From assembly GCA_963725655.1 (NCBI GenBank), contig CAVRYY010000003.1:1116001-1180000 (forward strand): a stretch of 64,000 bases of DNA, read 5' to 3'. Below, piece after piece: positions 8,780 to 17,797 of the stretch (positions within the stretch are counted from its first letter, which is position 1; the number at the start of each line of letters is the position of its first letter). The notes beneath the pieces are model-generated. The model saw nothing but the letters and a program-made list of their open reading frames with translations, had not been told where the DNA came from and made no database searches. This stretch comes from CAVRXT01 sp963725655. GTDB lineage: Bacteria > Acidobacteriota > Terriglobia > Acidiferrales > UBA7541. Both the position numbers and the translations under genes were made by a program.

Positions 8780-8849
8780 GGGTGGCGCTCTCGCGTAGGC
8801 GTGGTTCGAAAAGTCCCCCCTTCCTAAAACGAGAGAAGAGTAGCGCACC
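8780..8849. repeat. Degenerate copy of composite intergenic repeat
   Basis: The segment opens with GGGTGGCGCTC and, about 30 bases later, contains a worn version of the hairpin seen at 48826-48877 and 52353-52403 (CCCCCCTTCC ... AGAAGAGTAGCGCACC). The same opening motif with nearly the same spacing occurs at 48793-48864, which indicates common origin. Confidence 0.45.
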
Positions 8850-8985
8850 TACGCAGCACAAAGGCTCGGAGAACCCTCGCGTAAATTCGAAGTGGGTGGC
8901 GCTCACTTCGCGTGGCGCGACGACGTCTAATGCGGTACCTAGGGACACCGGGTTTAGACTCCCACTTACGGGAGGGGAAGGCGCC

Positions 8986-11427
8986 ATGGCGACGCTGCTG
9001 CAGGACATCCGCTTCGCGACTCGTTCGCTGCGCAAGAATTTTGGATTCACTCTGGTTGCAACGCTCACTCTCGCGCTCGGCATCGGCGCGAACACCGCGA
9101 TTTTCAGCGTGGTGCAAAACGTGCTACTGCGCGAGTTGCCGTATGCGCATGCCGAAACCCTCGTCCAAATAAAGAATGCATATATGCCGGTCGTCGACGG
9201 CATCGGACTTTCTACCGGCGACTTCGGCGATTGGCGCCAGCAAGCCCATTCGATTTCCGACATGGGCGCATATATCGATATTTCGCAGGGATTCAACCTC
9301 ACCGGCGAAGGCGAGCCGGAACGAGTGCTGGGAACCAATGCGAGCGCCGGACTGTTTTCCATGTTGGGGGTCCGTCCAGTGGTGGGCCGGGCGTTCGTCC
9401 CGGAAGAAGACAAGCCCGGCAGCGCGGCTGTGGTGATGCTCAGCCATTCGTTTTGGACCAGCCACTTCGGCGGCGATCCCGCTATCGTCGGACGCACCCT
9501 CAACCTCGATAACCAGCGCTATACCGTGATCGGCGTGCTGCCTGCCAGTTTTGGTTTGTTGCACTGGCCCGACGTGTGGATGCCGGTAGGACAGTATTCG
9601 GACGACGATTCGACCGGCCGGGTACACCATCCATATACGGCGATTGCCCGGCTGAAACCCGGCGTCACCCTGGCACAGGCACAAGCCGAATTCGCGACGC
9701 TGAATCACCAAGCCGCGATCGCATTCCCGGATACGCACAAGAACTGGACGGTCCACGTCGCGGCACTCGAGGACCCCTCCGCCGCGAAGTTGCGCCGCAC
9801 GCTGCTCGTTTTGTTCGGGGCGGTGGGCCTGGTCCTGCTGATCGCGTGCGCCAATATCGTGAACTTGCTCCTCGCGCGAAATTCCGTCCGCGAAAAAGAG
9901 TTTGCTCTGCGCACCGCGCTGGGTGCCAGCCGATGGCGATTGGTTCGGCAGGTACTCACCGAAAGCATGCTGCTGTCGTTGGCAGGCGGAGCCGTGGGGC
10001 TGCTGTTCGCAGCCATCGGGCTAAAGATCCTGCGTGCGCTGGTGCCTGCTGATCTGGCCGTCGCTACGGATACTGGACTGAATGCCAGCGTCCTGGCATT
10101 CACCGCTAGCGTATGCGTTGCCGCCGGAGTCGCCTCCGGTTTGCTGCCCGCGCTGCAAAGCCTCCGTACCAATCTTAATGACGTGCTGAAGCAGGGAACC
10201 AAAGGCACCGGCGCGTTCGGAAGCCGCAAGGTGCACAACCTGCTGGTAGTTTCTGAAATTGCCATGGCGCTGATCCCGCTCATCGGCGCGGGGTTGTTGC
10301 TGCGCAGCTTCCATAATCTTCTAGCTGTCGATCCGGGCTTCCGCTCCGACCACATTCTCACGCTGCAAATGTCACTGGCGGCAATTCCCGCCGCACAGGC
10401 CGCGCAAATGACCGACGCTCAATCCATCGCGCTGGGAAAGAAGCAGTCGCTCGAATTCGAGCAAATCGCCGACCGAGTGCGCGCGCTGCCGGGCGTGAAA
10501 GCAGCGGGCGGAATTGATGATTTGCCGCTCGGCACCGAGCTGACCCGCGCCTCGCGATTCGTAATCGAAGGGCGCCCGCTGCCCGACGCCGGCATTCGCC
10601 CAGTGGCGCAGACGCGCACCGCCAGCATCGGATATTTTTCGGCGATAGGAATTCCGCTGCTCAAAGGGCGCGAGTTCAACCAGGCCGATTGGAGTTTGCA
10701 AAACGTGGTAATCAACGAAACCATGGCGCGGCGCTTCTGGCCGGATGACGATCCCCTGGGCAAACGCGTGAACGTATGCTCGATGTTTCCCACGCCGTGC
10801 TGGTTCCCGATCGTCGGTGTGGTGGGCGATGTGCATCAGTACGCGCTGGACGCCGCGCCAACCAGCGACATGTATTTTACCGGCGGATGGACGCCGTATC
10901 TGGTGATCCGCACCGCGTCTGATCCCGCGTCTCTCGCTGCCGCGGCTACCGATATCATCCACAAGATCGACCCGGCACTGCCGGTTACGCAGGTGCTCAC
11001 GATGGATGAATTGCTGGCGGACTCCGTTTCTCCCCGGCGTTTCAGCGCGGTGCTCACGGGAATTTTCGCTGGCCTCGCGTTGTTGCTCGCCGCGGTGGGA
11101 ATTTACGGGGTGATGAGCTACACGGTGAGCCAGAGAATCCGGGAAATCGGGATTCGCATGGCGCTGGGAGCGCAGCCGCGCAACGTGCGCGGTTTGATCC
11201 TGGGGCGGACGCTGGAGCTCGCGATTATCGGCGTCGCGTTCGGCCTGACAGGCGCGGCGGTGCTCACGCGTTTTTTGGCCAGCATGCTCTTCGGAGTGAA
11301 AGCCTACGACCCGCTCACCTTCGCCGCGGTCGCCGTAGTGCTCACGCTGGTAGCGCTCGCCGCGTCGTACCTGCCGGCCCGCCGCGCCATGCGCGTCGAC
11401 CCGACGGTAGCGCTTCGCTACGAATAG
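8986..11427 (+). CDS. ADOP-type permease (MacB/FtsX-like, duplicated)
   Basis: Inner-membrane protein of 813 residues made of two MacB-periplasmic-domain plus FtsX units. The first begins DIRFATRSLRKNFGFTLVAT, with a membrane helix, a large extracytoplasmic segment, then an FtsX block around EKEFALRTALGASRWRLVRQ; the second ends with the same architecture around IREIGIRMALGAQPRNVRGL and RRAMRVDPTVALRYE. This matches the acidobacterial duplicated orphan permease family, named for lacking an adjacent ATP-binding partner; none is seen here. The ATG at 8986 has GGAGGGG at 8971-8977 upstream, favoured over an ATG at 8782 that would translate repeat sequence. Substrate unknown; MacB relatives export lipids, toxins or peptides. 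Confidence 0.92.
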   Translation: MATLLQDIRFATRSLRKNFGFTLVATLTLALGIGANTAIFSVVQNVLLRELPYAHAETLVQIKNAYMPVVDGIGLSTGDFGDWRQQAHSISDMGAYIDISQGFNLTGEGEPERVLGTNASAGLFSMLGVRPVVGRAFVPEEDKPGSAAVVMLSHSFWTSHFGGDPAIVGRTLNLDNQRYTVIGVLPASFGLLHWPDVWMPVGQYSDDDSTGRVHHPYTAIARLKPGVTLAQAQAEFATLNHQAAIAFPDTHKNWTVHVAALEDPSAAKLRRTLLVLFGAVGLVLLIACANIVNLLLARNSVREKEFALRTALGASRWRLVRQVLTESMLLSLAGGAVGLLFAAIGLKILRALVPADLAVATDTGLNASVLAFTASVCVAAGVASGLLPALQSLRTNLNDVLKQGTKGTGAFGSRKVHNLLVVSEIAMALIPLIGAGLLLRSFHNLLAVDPGFRSDHILTLQMSLAAIPAAQAAQMTDAQSIALGKKQSLEFEQIADRVRALPGVKAAGGIDDLPLGTELTRASRFVIEGRPLPDAGIRPVAQTRTASIGYFSAIGIPLLKGREFNQADWSLQNVVINETMARRFWPDDDPLGKRVNVCSMFPTPCWFPIVGVVGDVHQYALDAAPTSDMYFTGGWTPYLVIRTASDPASLAAAATDIIHKIDPALPVTQVLTMDELLADSVSPRRFSAVLTGIFAGLALLLAAVGIYGVMSYTVSQRIREIGIRMALGAQPRNVRGLILGRTLELAIIGVAFGLTGAAVLTRFLASMLFGVKAYDPLTFAAVAVVLTLVALAASYLPARRAMRVDPTVALRYE

Positions 11428-11431
11428 CGCG

Positions 11432-12166
11432 TCATTCCTTCGACGTAGTCGCGGTGGCGCGGCCGCTCTTGCGGATCGCCAGCTCGGCCAGCCAGCTTAG
11501 CAGCGGGGATGCCAGGCATCCAATCCACAGCCACAGCGGACTCAGGGTGACGGTTGAGGCGATCACGCCCGCGGCAAACGACAAAAAGAAAACTTCCGCC
11601 GAGAGCCCATTGATCCAATCGGGGGTCGCTCCGCTGGCCGGAATTTGCGCCCGCAGCGCCGGCCACATGCGCGGCACTGCGCGCTTGAACGCGCGGTACG
11701 GCTCGCCTTGCTCGGCTTCCAGCCCCGCCTCTTCGCGTCCGATCAACCGATAGCAGAACAGCGGAATTCCGATGGCGATAATTGGAAATCCGATCGTCGG
11801 CGCGAACGATGCCATGGCGAACGACATCAGCGTGTTGCCAAAATAGAGTGGATTCCGCGTGTGCCGGTAGGGACCGTCGGCACGCAGCGTCTCGCTGTGC
11901 AGCGCGTGGTCGTGCACCACCTCGCGGCCCAGGTACGCCGATCCCCACACCCGAATCAGCGCCGCGGCGATCATGATCGCTGACGCTATCCCGAGTACGA
12001 TGTGCTCTGCGAACGGCATCGAGATCTTCGCCGCTTCCGACAAATGCCCGGACAGGCGCACCCACACCGGGACGTGGTCGACCGCAAACAGAATGAATCC
12101 CACAAAAAAAATGGAGCCGAACAGCGACCATCGCTGCCGAAACTCGAAATCCGTGGCACGCATCAT
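11432..12166 (-). CDS. ICMT/PEMT-family membrane methyltransferase-like protein
   Basis: Integral membrane protein of about 244 residues with several hydrophobic helices. The motif GPYRHTRNPLYFGN followed about 40 residues later by EAGLEAEQGEPYRAFKR is the SAM-binding signature of the isoprenylcysteine carboxyl methyltransferase / phospholipid methyltransferase superfamily; bacterial members usually have unknown substrates. After it, two more helices extend the protein beyond the minimal domain. Two consecutive ATG codons at 12166 and 12163 fit a G-rich stretch upstream; an ATG at 12220 would add 18 residues. It ends just after the ADOP gene in convergent orientation. Confidence 0.75.
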   Translation of the reverse strand: MMRATDFEFRQRWSLFGSIFFVGFILFAVDHVPVWVRLSGHLSEAAKISMPFAEHIVLGIASAIMIAAALIRVWGSAYLGREVVHDHALHSETLRADGPYRHTRNPLYFGNTLMSFAMASFAPTIGFPIIAIGIPLFCYRLIGREEAGLEAEQGEPYRAFKRAVPRMWPALRAQIPASGATPDWINGLSAEVFFLSFAAGVIASTVTLSPLWLWIGCLASPLLSWLAELAIRKSGRATATTSKE

Positions 12167-12435
12167 CGCGCATTCCCCCGCGTGTTTCGGGCGAAAGAGT
12201 AACACGCCGGAAGTTGCCAATGGTCATTCGATCCGGGTGAGAGATGGGCTAGTCTTAGTCGTTTAGCAGTACCTCGAGGAACGCGCCCCTCAAGTTCCAT
12301 GCAAAGCCCAATTGGTTGTCGATCGAAAATTTGGGAAAAGCCGGCTGCCGTGAAGCCAGGCGTGCCAGCGTGATTTGTGGACAAGCCTGTCAACAGGGCT
12401 TCCGCGCGGTGCGCCCGGTTCCAATACTCTGAACC

Positions 12436-14052
12436 TTACTTACCCTTGGCAGCCGCGGTCTTGGTGATAAACGCGGCCACCGCGTCGTGCAGCGTCTTTA
12501 GCGAGTCCTGGTGCGCGTAAACCATATGCCCCGACTCGTAATACTGATATTCGATATTGCTCTGCAGCTTATCCGGGATCTGCAAATGATGCATTTCGTA
12601 AATCCCTTCATAAAACGGTGTGGCCAGATCGAAATAGCCCCCGTTGAGCATCACTTTCAGGTCCGGGTTATATTTCATCGCGGTGGCCAAATCCGGCATC
12701 ACGTTGGGCGTGAACGGCAACGCGAACGGTACCCCCGGCCCCTGATGCTGCATATTCCATGAAAACTCGATATTTATTTCCGGTTTGAATTCTTTTCCCT
12801 CGCCGTACTTCAGTTCCTTGCGCACGTAATCGTTGAACGCGGAAACGTACGCCGAGCCGATCGCCGCCGATTGCGGATCGTAGTCGGCGGCCTTGCTCAG
12901 CGGATCCATGGTCGGCCCGGAGAAGCGGGAATCCAAGCGGCCGGCGGTCATGCCGGTATCGCCTTCCAGCTCCTTCGTAAATTCGCCCACGTTGATCCGC
13001 AGATTCGCCTTCTCGATGTATTCCGGAGTGAGGCCCGTGTACTGATGTAGTTTGGCCACAATCGCACGCCGCTGTTCCGCGGGGAGTTCGGAGCCGGCCT
13101 CCAGCGCCTGCGCGTATTCGTTCATCGCGAAATGCTCCACTTCCGTCAGTAACGGCGCGAGATCCTTGGGAGCGTCCGGCAGTTTGTGGTGATACCACGC
13201 CGTAGCGGCATAGGTGGGCAGCGCCAGCTGGTAGGGAATTTCCACGCCGGGATTGAATTCCGGCAGGTCCGCGCTGTCGTCGAAATTCAATATTTCCGAA
13301 AGCAGAATTACGCCGTTGAAATCGACGGTCTTTTCCGTTTCCAGCAAATTAACCAGCACCGCCGACCGCGTCGTCCCGTAGCTTTCTCCAAACAAATACT
13401 TCGGCGAATTCCAGCGCCCGTATTTTCCCAAAAACTGCACGATGAAATCCGCGAAGGCGTATGCGTCCTGATCGATGCCGTAGAACGCTTTGTCGCGATC
13501 CTTGCCGCTCAGGCGGCTGAAACCGGTTCCCGGCGCATCCACGAAAACCAGATCGCTCGCGTCCAGCAGGCTGTAGTCGTTGTTCACCACCGTGTAGGGC
13601 GCTGCCGGCGTATGTGAATCATCGAGGGTCACCACGCGCCGCGGCCCAAACGCACCCATGTGCAGCCACACTGTCGACGACCCCGGTCCGCCGTTAAACA
13701 AAAACGTCAACGGACGCGGCGCACCCTTGGTATCCGACTTGAAATAAGCCACGTAAAACATGCTGGCCTCGGCCGGACCTTCTTTGTCGTCCTTGCTCGC
13801 GTTCTGCGGCACGTCGTCCCAGCCCTTGGGATGTACCACCAGCGTGCCAGCAATCGCGTCATAACCGACCACGTTTCCTTCCACGGTCACCGTGCCCTTG
13901 CTCGACTGCTGTTCCGGTTTGAACCCAGCCGACTTATCCTTATCCGCTTTGTCGCCCGCCGCGTCATCTTTGGGACTGGGGTCCACCGCCATCAGCCGCA
14001 TCGCCGGCACACCCATCGCCAGCATCACCATCCAGAAAATAATTCGTCGCAT
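12436..14052 (-). CDS. Exported S10-family serine carboxypeptidase-like protein
   Basis: Predicted secreted serine carboxypeptidase (alpha/beta hydrolase fold). The 538-residue product has a signal peptide (hydrophobic run after MRRIIFW), a charged Lys/Asp-rich linker at about 28-50, then the peptidase domain: FLFNGGPGSSTVWLHMGAFG forms the oxyanion region, YLFGESYGTTR near 225 holds the nucleophilic serine, VMLNGGYFDLATPF carries the catalytic aspartate and ESGHMVYAHQ the histidine. The ATG at 14052 has GGAG seven bases upstream; a TTG codon directly before it is a less likely start. A perfect 18-bp palindrome lies about 80 bases upstream and may regulate the gene. Confidence 0.9.
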   Translation of the reverse strand: MRRIIFWMVMLAMGVPAMRLMAVDPSPKDDAAGDKADKDKSAGFKPEQQSSKGTVTVEGNVVGYDAIAGTLVVHPKGWDDVPQNASKDDKEGPAEASMFYVAYFKSDTKGAPRPLTFLFNGGPGSSTVWLHMGAFGPRRVVTLDDSHTPAAPYTVVNNDYSLLDASDLVFVDAPGTGFSRLSGKDRDKAFYGIDQDAYAFADFIVQFLGKYGRWNSPKYLFGESYGTTRSAVLVNLLETEKTVDFNGVILLSEILNFDDSADLPEFNPGVEIPYQLALPTYAATAWYHHKLPDAPKDLAPLLTEVEHFAMNEYAQALEAGSELPAEQRRAIVAKLHQYTGLTPEYIEKANLRINVGEFTKELEGDTGMTAGRLDSRFSGPTMDPLSKAADYDPQSAAIGSAYVSAFNDYVRKELKYGEGKEFKPEINIEFSWNMQHQGPGVPFALPFTPNVMPDLATAMKYNPDLKVMLNGGYFDLATPFYEGIYEMHHLQIPDKLQSNIEYQYYESGHMVYAHQDSLKTLHDAVAAFITKTAAAKGK

Positions 14053-14134
14053 CAATTGTCTCCGCCAATGGAATCGACTGGGGCGGTGCTTTTAATCCCC
14101 GCACGACGCAAGAAGGTACACCCCGCAATCACTG

Positions 14135-14152
14135 ATTGCAACTTCTTGCAAT
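14135..14152. promoter_or_regulatory. Candidate operator palindrome upstream of the S10 gene
   Basis: ATTGCAA at 14135-14141 and TTGCAAT at 14146-14152 form a perfect 7-bp inverted repeat spaced by 4 bases. On the minus strand it contains TTGCAA, which with TACCTT 17 bases downstream could form a weak promoter, so the palindrome would sit on the -35 region. Confidence 0.4.
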
Positions 14153-14276
14153 ACTTTGACGTGCCACAGGGAGTTCCGTTTCGCGTAGTAGTGGGAATTT
14201 GCATCCGAAGAGTGCGCGTGCGGCGGACAGCTTGGTAACGTATGGAATGGAGCGGGACCGGAAACCGCGGAACCCG

Positions 14277-14702
14277 TCACCGCCTCTCGGGGTCCACTGA
14301 CTGGTCAAACCAGATCCACACGATTCGCCCCAGCCGCGTGAGCGCAGGCACCAGCGGCAGGAACAGCAGCAGCGCTACGATCACCGTCTTGCTGAAACTC
14401 CAACGCGTCAAAAACCAGATCACCGTGGCCAGCAGCGATACCGCCGCCACTCCCAAGCCGTAGTCCACCTGCATCGCGCCGAGAAAATACCCTTCCTCGC
14501 GCTCGAACTTCAGCCCGCAAGAATCGCAACGCTCGTGCATCCGCGCCGGCAGGTGAAAGAATGCCGTCCCGTAGATTTTCCCGGTGCGGCAGCGCGGGCA
14601 AAGTTGATGAAATATTCCGTGCCACGCGCCAACTTTCGCTCGAACGAAACGGAGCGAGCTCTTCGGCAACTCCGGTTTCATCGCTGCGTCGATTCCGCTC
14701 AT
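14277..14702 (-). CDS. DUF983-family membrane protein
   Basis: Small membrane protein of 141 residues. It carries the DUF983 signature: a four-cysteine knuckle (CPRCRTGKIY, then CDSCGLKF about 30 residues on) followed by REEGYFLGAMQVDYG and two transmembrane helices. The cysteines probably bind zinc or another metal; the role of the family is not established. The start at 14702 lies 20 bases after the stop of the upstream gene on the same strand, so the two form an operon. Confidence 0.8.
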   Translation of the reverse strand: MSGIDAAMKPELPKSSLRFVRAKVGAWHGIFHQLCPRCRTGKIYGTAFFHLPARMHERCDSCGLKFEREEGYFLGAMQVDYGLGVAAVSLLATVIWFLTRWSFSKTVIVALLLFLPLVPALTRLGRIVWIWFDQSVDPERR

Positions 14703-14722
14703 TTAAGTTCCATCGCCGCTTG

Positions 14723-15802
14723 CTAGCGAGCCTTTCGTGGAGCGGGTTCCGGCGGTAGCACTAGCCGCAGCACCGCCGGCGTCAGTGCTACCCTCAAATT
14801 CAGCCAGTGTCCGTCATTGGAAACTTTTGTCACCTGCAAAAAGTAGTTTGCCAGGGCCACCTGGTCCCTGGTCATCTGCTGGCGGTTACCAGGATCGGCC
14901 AGCGCCGAGCGGGCGAACCAGCGCAGTCCGCCCAGAATCGTCGAAATTTGCAGCGCGTGCGAGGCTGAATCGCAATCGCCCTCCGCCCCCACCTCAAAAT
15001 TCGCCCCGTTGGGCTGCCCGGCGATGGTCACCCACCGCAAACTCTCCAGCAAAGTTCGCAGTTGGTCGAAGCTTCCAAAATTGAGCGACAGCTCCTTCAG
15101 CACATTGTCCAGACGCGCTACGACAAATATCGGACGCCCGGTCACCCGCGCCAGATGCGCGGCGCGGTCTGGTTTCGCCGCCGGAGCTTTTCCGCCGAGG
15201 ACCGCGTCAAGGTTTCCTCCGTGCGCTAGCGCGATGCGTCCTGGCGAGAGTAGTGACACGAATAGCGAATCCTTCGTTGCCGCGTCGCGAAACTCGTACA
15301 CCGCCTTGCCGTTCACCGTCGTCGCGCGGCCCGATCGCGTCGCATACGCAGCGATCTTGGCGGCATCGAATCGGCCGTCGCCGAGCACCACCACGCGAAA
15401 CGCAGGTACCGCCGGCCCGCCCGGCGCAAGCTGTTGCGTCGACGAGAAATCCGGCCACGCCGCGATCGCCACGGTGTCCAGGTCGCGGGTGTAGTCAAAT
15501 CCCGTTTCGCGCACGAACGCGCTGTAATCGGGATCCTCGGCCGGCGACGGCCCGAGCTTCTCAAACTCCTGCACGAACGCCGAATTCTTCAGCGCCGCCA
15601 GGTCGGCGAAACCGGTCACTGGCGCGTCTCCCGGTAACAGGCTCAGCAGGTCCACCTGCTGTGGGGTGGCTTTCATCGTCGGAACGGGCAGCACGGCGAT
15701 CCGCGCCCGAAAATAGTAAAAATACGCGCCGCCGCACCCGCACAAAATCGCCACCAGCGCCGCTACCGCAATCCATGCCCGCTTAGCTGAGGAAAGAGTC
15801 AT
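14723..15802 (-). CDS. Membrane-anchored protein of unknown function
   Basis: Predicted 359-residue protein with one N-terminal membrane helix (AWIAVAALVAILCGCGG) and a large extracytoplasmic part that mentions no recognisable catalytic motif. The sequence reads as an alternating alpha/beta domain with repeated short segments about residue positions 60-340 and ends in a basic tail. The start at 15802 is chosen because a well-spaced promoter (15810-15838, minus strand) would begin transcription at or beside this ATG, making the upstream ATG at 15829 untranscribed. It precedes the DUF983 gene by 20 bases. Similar length proteins with a single anchor are common in Acidobacteriota, but I do not assign a family. 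Confidence 0.65.
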   Translation of the reverse strand: MTLSSAKRAWIAVAALVAILCGCGGAYFYYFRARIAVLPVPTMKATPQQVDLLSLLPGDAPVTGFADLAALKNSAFVQEFEKLGPSPAEDPDYSAFVRETGFDYTRDLDTVAIAAWPDFSSTQQLAPGGPAVPAFRVVVLGDGRFDAAKIAAYATRSGRATTVNGKAVYEFRDAATKDSLFVSLLSPGRIALAHGGNLDAVLGGKAPAAKPDRAAHLARVTGRPIFVVARLDNVLKELSLNFGSFDQLRTLLESLRWVTIAGQPNGANFEVGAEGDCDSASHALQISTILGGLRWFARSALADPGNRQQMTRDQVALANYFLQVTKVSNDGHWLNLRVALTPAVLRLVLPPEPAPRKAR

Positions 15803-15809
15803 CCGCGGG

Positions 15810-15838
15810 AGTATAGTTTTGCGTTCCATCGCTGTAAA
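15810..15838 (-). promoter_or_regulatory. Sigma-70-type promoter giving a probably leaderless mRNA
   Basis: On the minus strand TTTACA (15833-15838) and TATACT (15810-15815) are separated by 17 bases. The expected start of transcription, about 15803, falls directly next to the ATG at 15802, and no Shine-Dalgarno is present, both fitting a leaderless transcript. Confidence 0.55.
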
Positions 15839-15913
15839 GCGTGGGCGCTCTCTGGTAGGAAACACGCGCTACGCTTTGCGCTCTCGCCCTCGCATTGTGC
15901 GCTACACTAACCG

Positions 15914-16819
15914 ATGAAAGGCACGTCCTCGAACATGACAAAAATGCTGGCCTCGGTTTTGTTCGTTTTCTTGATATCCTCCGCGCTTCCCGCGCAAAAC
16001 GCATCGCCAGCCCCGGCGCAGCCCGCGCCGCCAGCCTCTGCTCAATCGCCATCGACGGCTCCCGCACCCGAGCAGAAGCCCGGCCAGAAGCCTGCCACTC
16101 CGGCGGCCACACCTGCCGCTGCTGCGCAAGCCGCTGCCGCTCCTGTTGCTTCAGAGGTCGATCCTCAAGCCAGTGCGATTCTCGACCGTTACGTCGCCGC
16201 CATCGGCGGCAAAGATGCCTGGGGCAAGTATTCTTCCCGCGTTTCCAAAGGCACGATCGAGATTCCCGCGATGTCCATGACCGGAACCGTCGAAGTCTCC
16301 GAAAAAGCTCCCAACAAAATGCGTTCGGTCGTCACCGTCGGTGATACGCCGTTTCAGCAGGGATTCGATGGCACCAACGGCTGGGCCGACGATCCGCAAA
16401 ATGGGCCGCGCATGCTGCACGGGCGCGAGCTTGAGGAATTGCGCCGCGATGCGGAGTATGCCCGGCCGCTCAACCTGCGCGCGCTGTATTCCCGGATCAA
16501 ATTTCTCGGCAAGGAAAAGCTAGGCGATCGCGACGTTCAGGTGGTCGAGTTTTCCTCGGCGCAGACCGGCTCGGAAAAGATGTATTTTGACGCCCAGAAC
16601 GCCCTGCTTCTCCGCGTCGTGGCCAACCGCGCAGGCCCCGATGGCGTCGGCACCGTGGAAAGCATGCTGGAGGACTATACCGATGTCGACGGCATGAAGC
16701 TGCCTCTGACCGTCCATCAGACCACCGGAAGCACCAGCTACGTGGTGCACCTCACCTCGGTCAAGCATGGGATGGATATCCCCGATTCCACGTTTGAAGC
16801 CCCTGAATCCGCCCAGTGA
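15914..16819 (+). CDS. Exported LolA-like protein of unknown function
   Basis: Secreted or periplasmic protein of 301 residues. A signal peptide (hydrophobic stretch ending SSALPAQN) is followed by a low-complexity Ala/Pro-rich linker at about 28-78, then a domain from about residue 82 that begins ASAILDRYVAAIGGKDAW and contains KMYFDAQNALLLRV and DVDGMKLPLTVHQTT. These resemble the half-barrel fold of LolA/LppX-type lipoprotein carriers and related zinc-protease-linked domains found repeatedly in Acidobacteriota; ligand unknown. A TACACT hexamer at 15903-15908 places a possible transcription start right at the ATG. Divergent from the membrane-anchored protein gene. Confidence 0.65.
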   Translation: MKGTSSNMTKMLASVLFVFLISSALPAQNASPAPAQPAPPASAQSPSTAPAPEQKPGQKPATPAATPAAAAQAAAAPVASEVDPQASAILDRYVAAIGGKDAWGKYSSRVSKGTIEIPAMSMTGTVEVSEKAPNKMRSVVTVGDTPFQQGFDGTNGWADDPQNGPRMLHGRELEELRRDAEYARPLNLRALYSRIKFLGKEKLGDRDVQVVEFSSAQTGSEKMYFDAQNALLLRVVANRAGPDGVGTVESMLEDYTDVDGMKLPLTVHQTTGSTSYVVHLTSVKHGMDIPDSTFEAPESAQ

Positions 16820-16948
16820 TCCCGAGCATCTAACCTACATGCCGCCAGGTCGAACGGGGCAAAAGGTATAGAAAATGGGCAAATCCCAGTAAAAATACCG
16901 TCTTTGTGTCAGGACTGGCACACCACTTGTCTCGCTCCCAAGACCCCC

Positions 16949-16977
16949 TTGCACTTTCATTGCCCTTGTGGTATTTT
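16949..16977 (+). promoter_or_regulatory. Promoter of the first tRNA-Thr gene
   Basis: TTGCAC at 16949-16954 and TATTTT at 16972-16977 are spaced by 17 bases. The predicted start near 16984 is 10 bases before the tRNA. Confidence 0.5.
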
Positions 16978-16993
16978 TGCTCGGTTTGAGTGT

Positions 16994-17066
16994 GCTGGCG
17001 TAGCTCAGTTGGTAGAGCATCTGATTTGTAATCAGAGGGTCGGGGGTTCAAATCCCTCCGCCAGCT
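16994..17066 (+). tRNA. tRNA-Thr (anticodon TGT)
   Basis: A complete cloverleaf: acceptor stem GCTGGCG pairs with CGCCAGC at 17059-17065, a D-arm with GCTCAGTTGGTAGAGC, an anticodon stem around the loop TTTGTAA giving anticodon TGT, and a T-arm GGGGGTTCAAATCCCTC. The 3' CCA is not encoded. Confidence 0.95.
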
Positions 17067-17130
17067 GAGTTTCAAGGACCGGGAATTTTTGGTTTTGTTG
17101 CGGATCAATTTCCTCGCAATTAACCGGCAG

Positions 17131-17161
17131 GGGCTGGTGTCTACAGACACGAGCCCTTTTT
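17131..17161 (+). terminator. Rho-independent terminator after tRNA-Thr
   Basis: GGGCT and GTGTC at 17131-17141 pair with GACAC and AGCCC at 17146-17156 around a TACA loop, with a single G-G mismatch, followed by TTTTT. The tRNA-Thr transcript probably ends here, so tRNA-Tyr needs its own promoter. Confidence 0.75.
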
Positions 17162-17219
17162 GCATTGTTAAAAAATTCACCGGATGGGGATACGATTTCT
17201 GTGTCCCGAGTGCTTGTCG

Positions 17220-17305
17220 GGACGGGTGGGTGAGTGGCTAAAACCAGCAGACTGTAAATCTGCCGCTCCTAGCGGGCTACGGAGGTTCGAATCCTCCCCC
17301 GTCCA
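17220..17305 (+). tRNA. tRNA-Tyr (anticodon GTA)
   Basis: Acceptor GGACGGG (17220-17226) pairs with CCCGTCC (17298-17304). The anticodon loop CTGTAAA gives GTA, and a long variable arm (class II) follows as expected for tyrosine. T-arm GGAGGTTCGAATCCTCC. CCA at 17306-17308 is encoded. Confidence 0.95.
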
Positions 17306-17501
17306 CCACCGTCTCTTAGGTTGATGTTTCGCGGACGGTCCGACGACAAGTTGGTCCCGAACAAAGCGCTGCGATCAGCAAACGCATCAGATATTACTGG
17401 GCACGTGGTTGGCGCAACAAGCAGTCGCGATCGGCAGGATATTCGCAACAGGCAGTAGCAATGGCAGTGCGGCTCCGGATGTGGCATTCCAGCGCGGCCG
17501 G

Positions 17502-17574
<73 letters not shown>

Positions 17575-17621
17575 CCACCTTGCGCCGAGGGGCGGCGTTT
17601 TTTTGTTGGAATGTGGAATGA

Positions 17622-17693
17622 GCGGGGGTAACTCAGTGGTAGAGTCTCTGCCTTCCAAGCAGATGGTCGCGGGTTCGAGTCCCGTCCCCCGCT
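17622..17693 (+). tRNA. tRNA-Gly (anticodon TCC)
   Basis: Acceptor GCGGGGG (17622-17628) pairs with CCCCCGC (17686-17692); the loop CTTCCAA gives anticodon TCC. CCA at 17694-17696 is encoded. It lies about 100 bases before tuf. Confidence 0.95.
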
Positions 17694-17797
17694 CCAGTTA
17701 TTACGCTGCCGGATTAGTTGACGACTAGTTTTCCGATTGGATCTTGCCCGCTGCGGCCGCATGCGCCGCGCGACTCTTACGCGAGGATAAACGCAAC

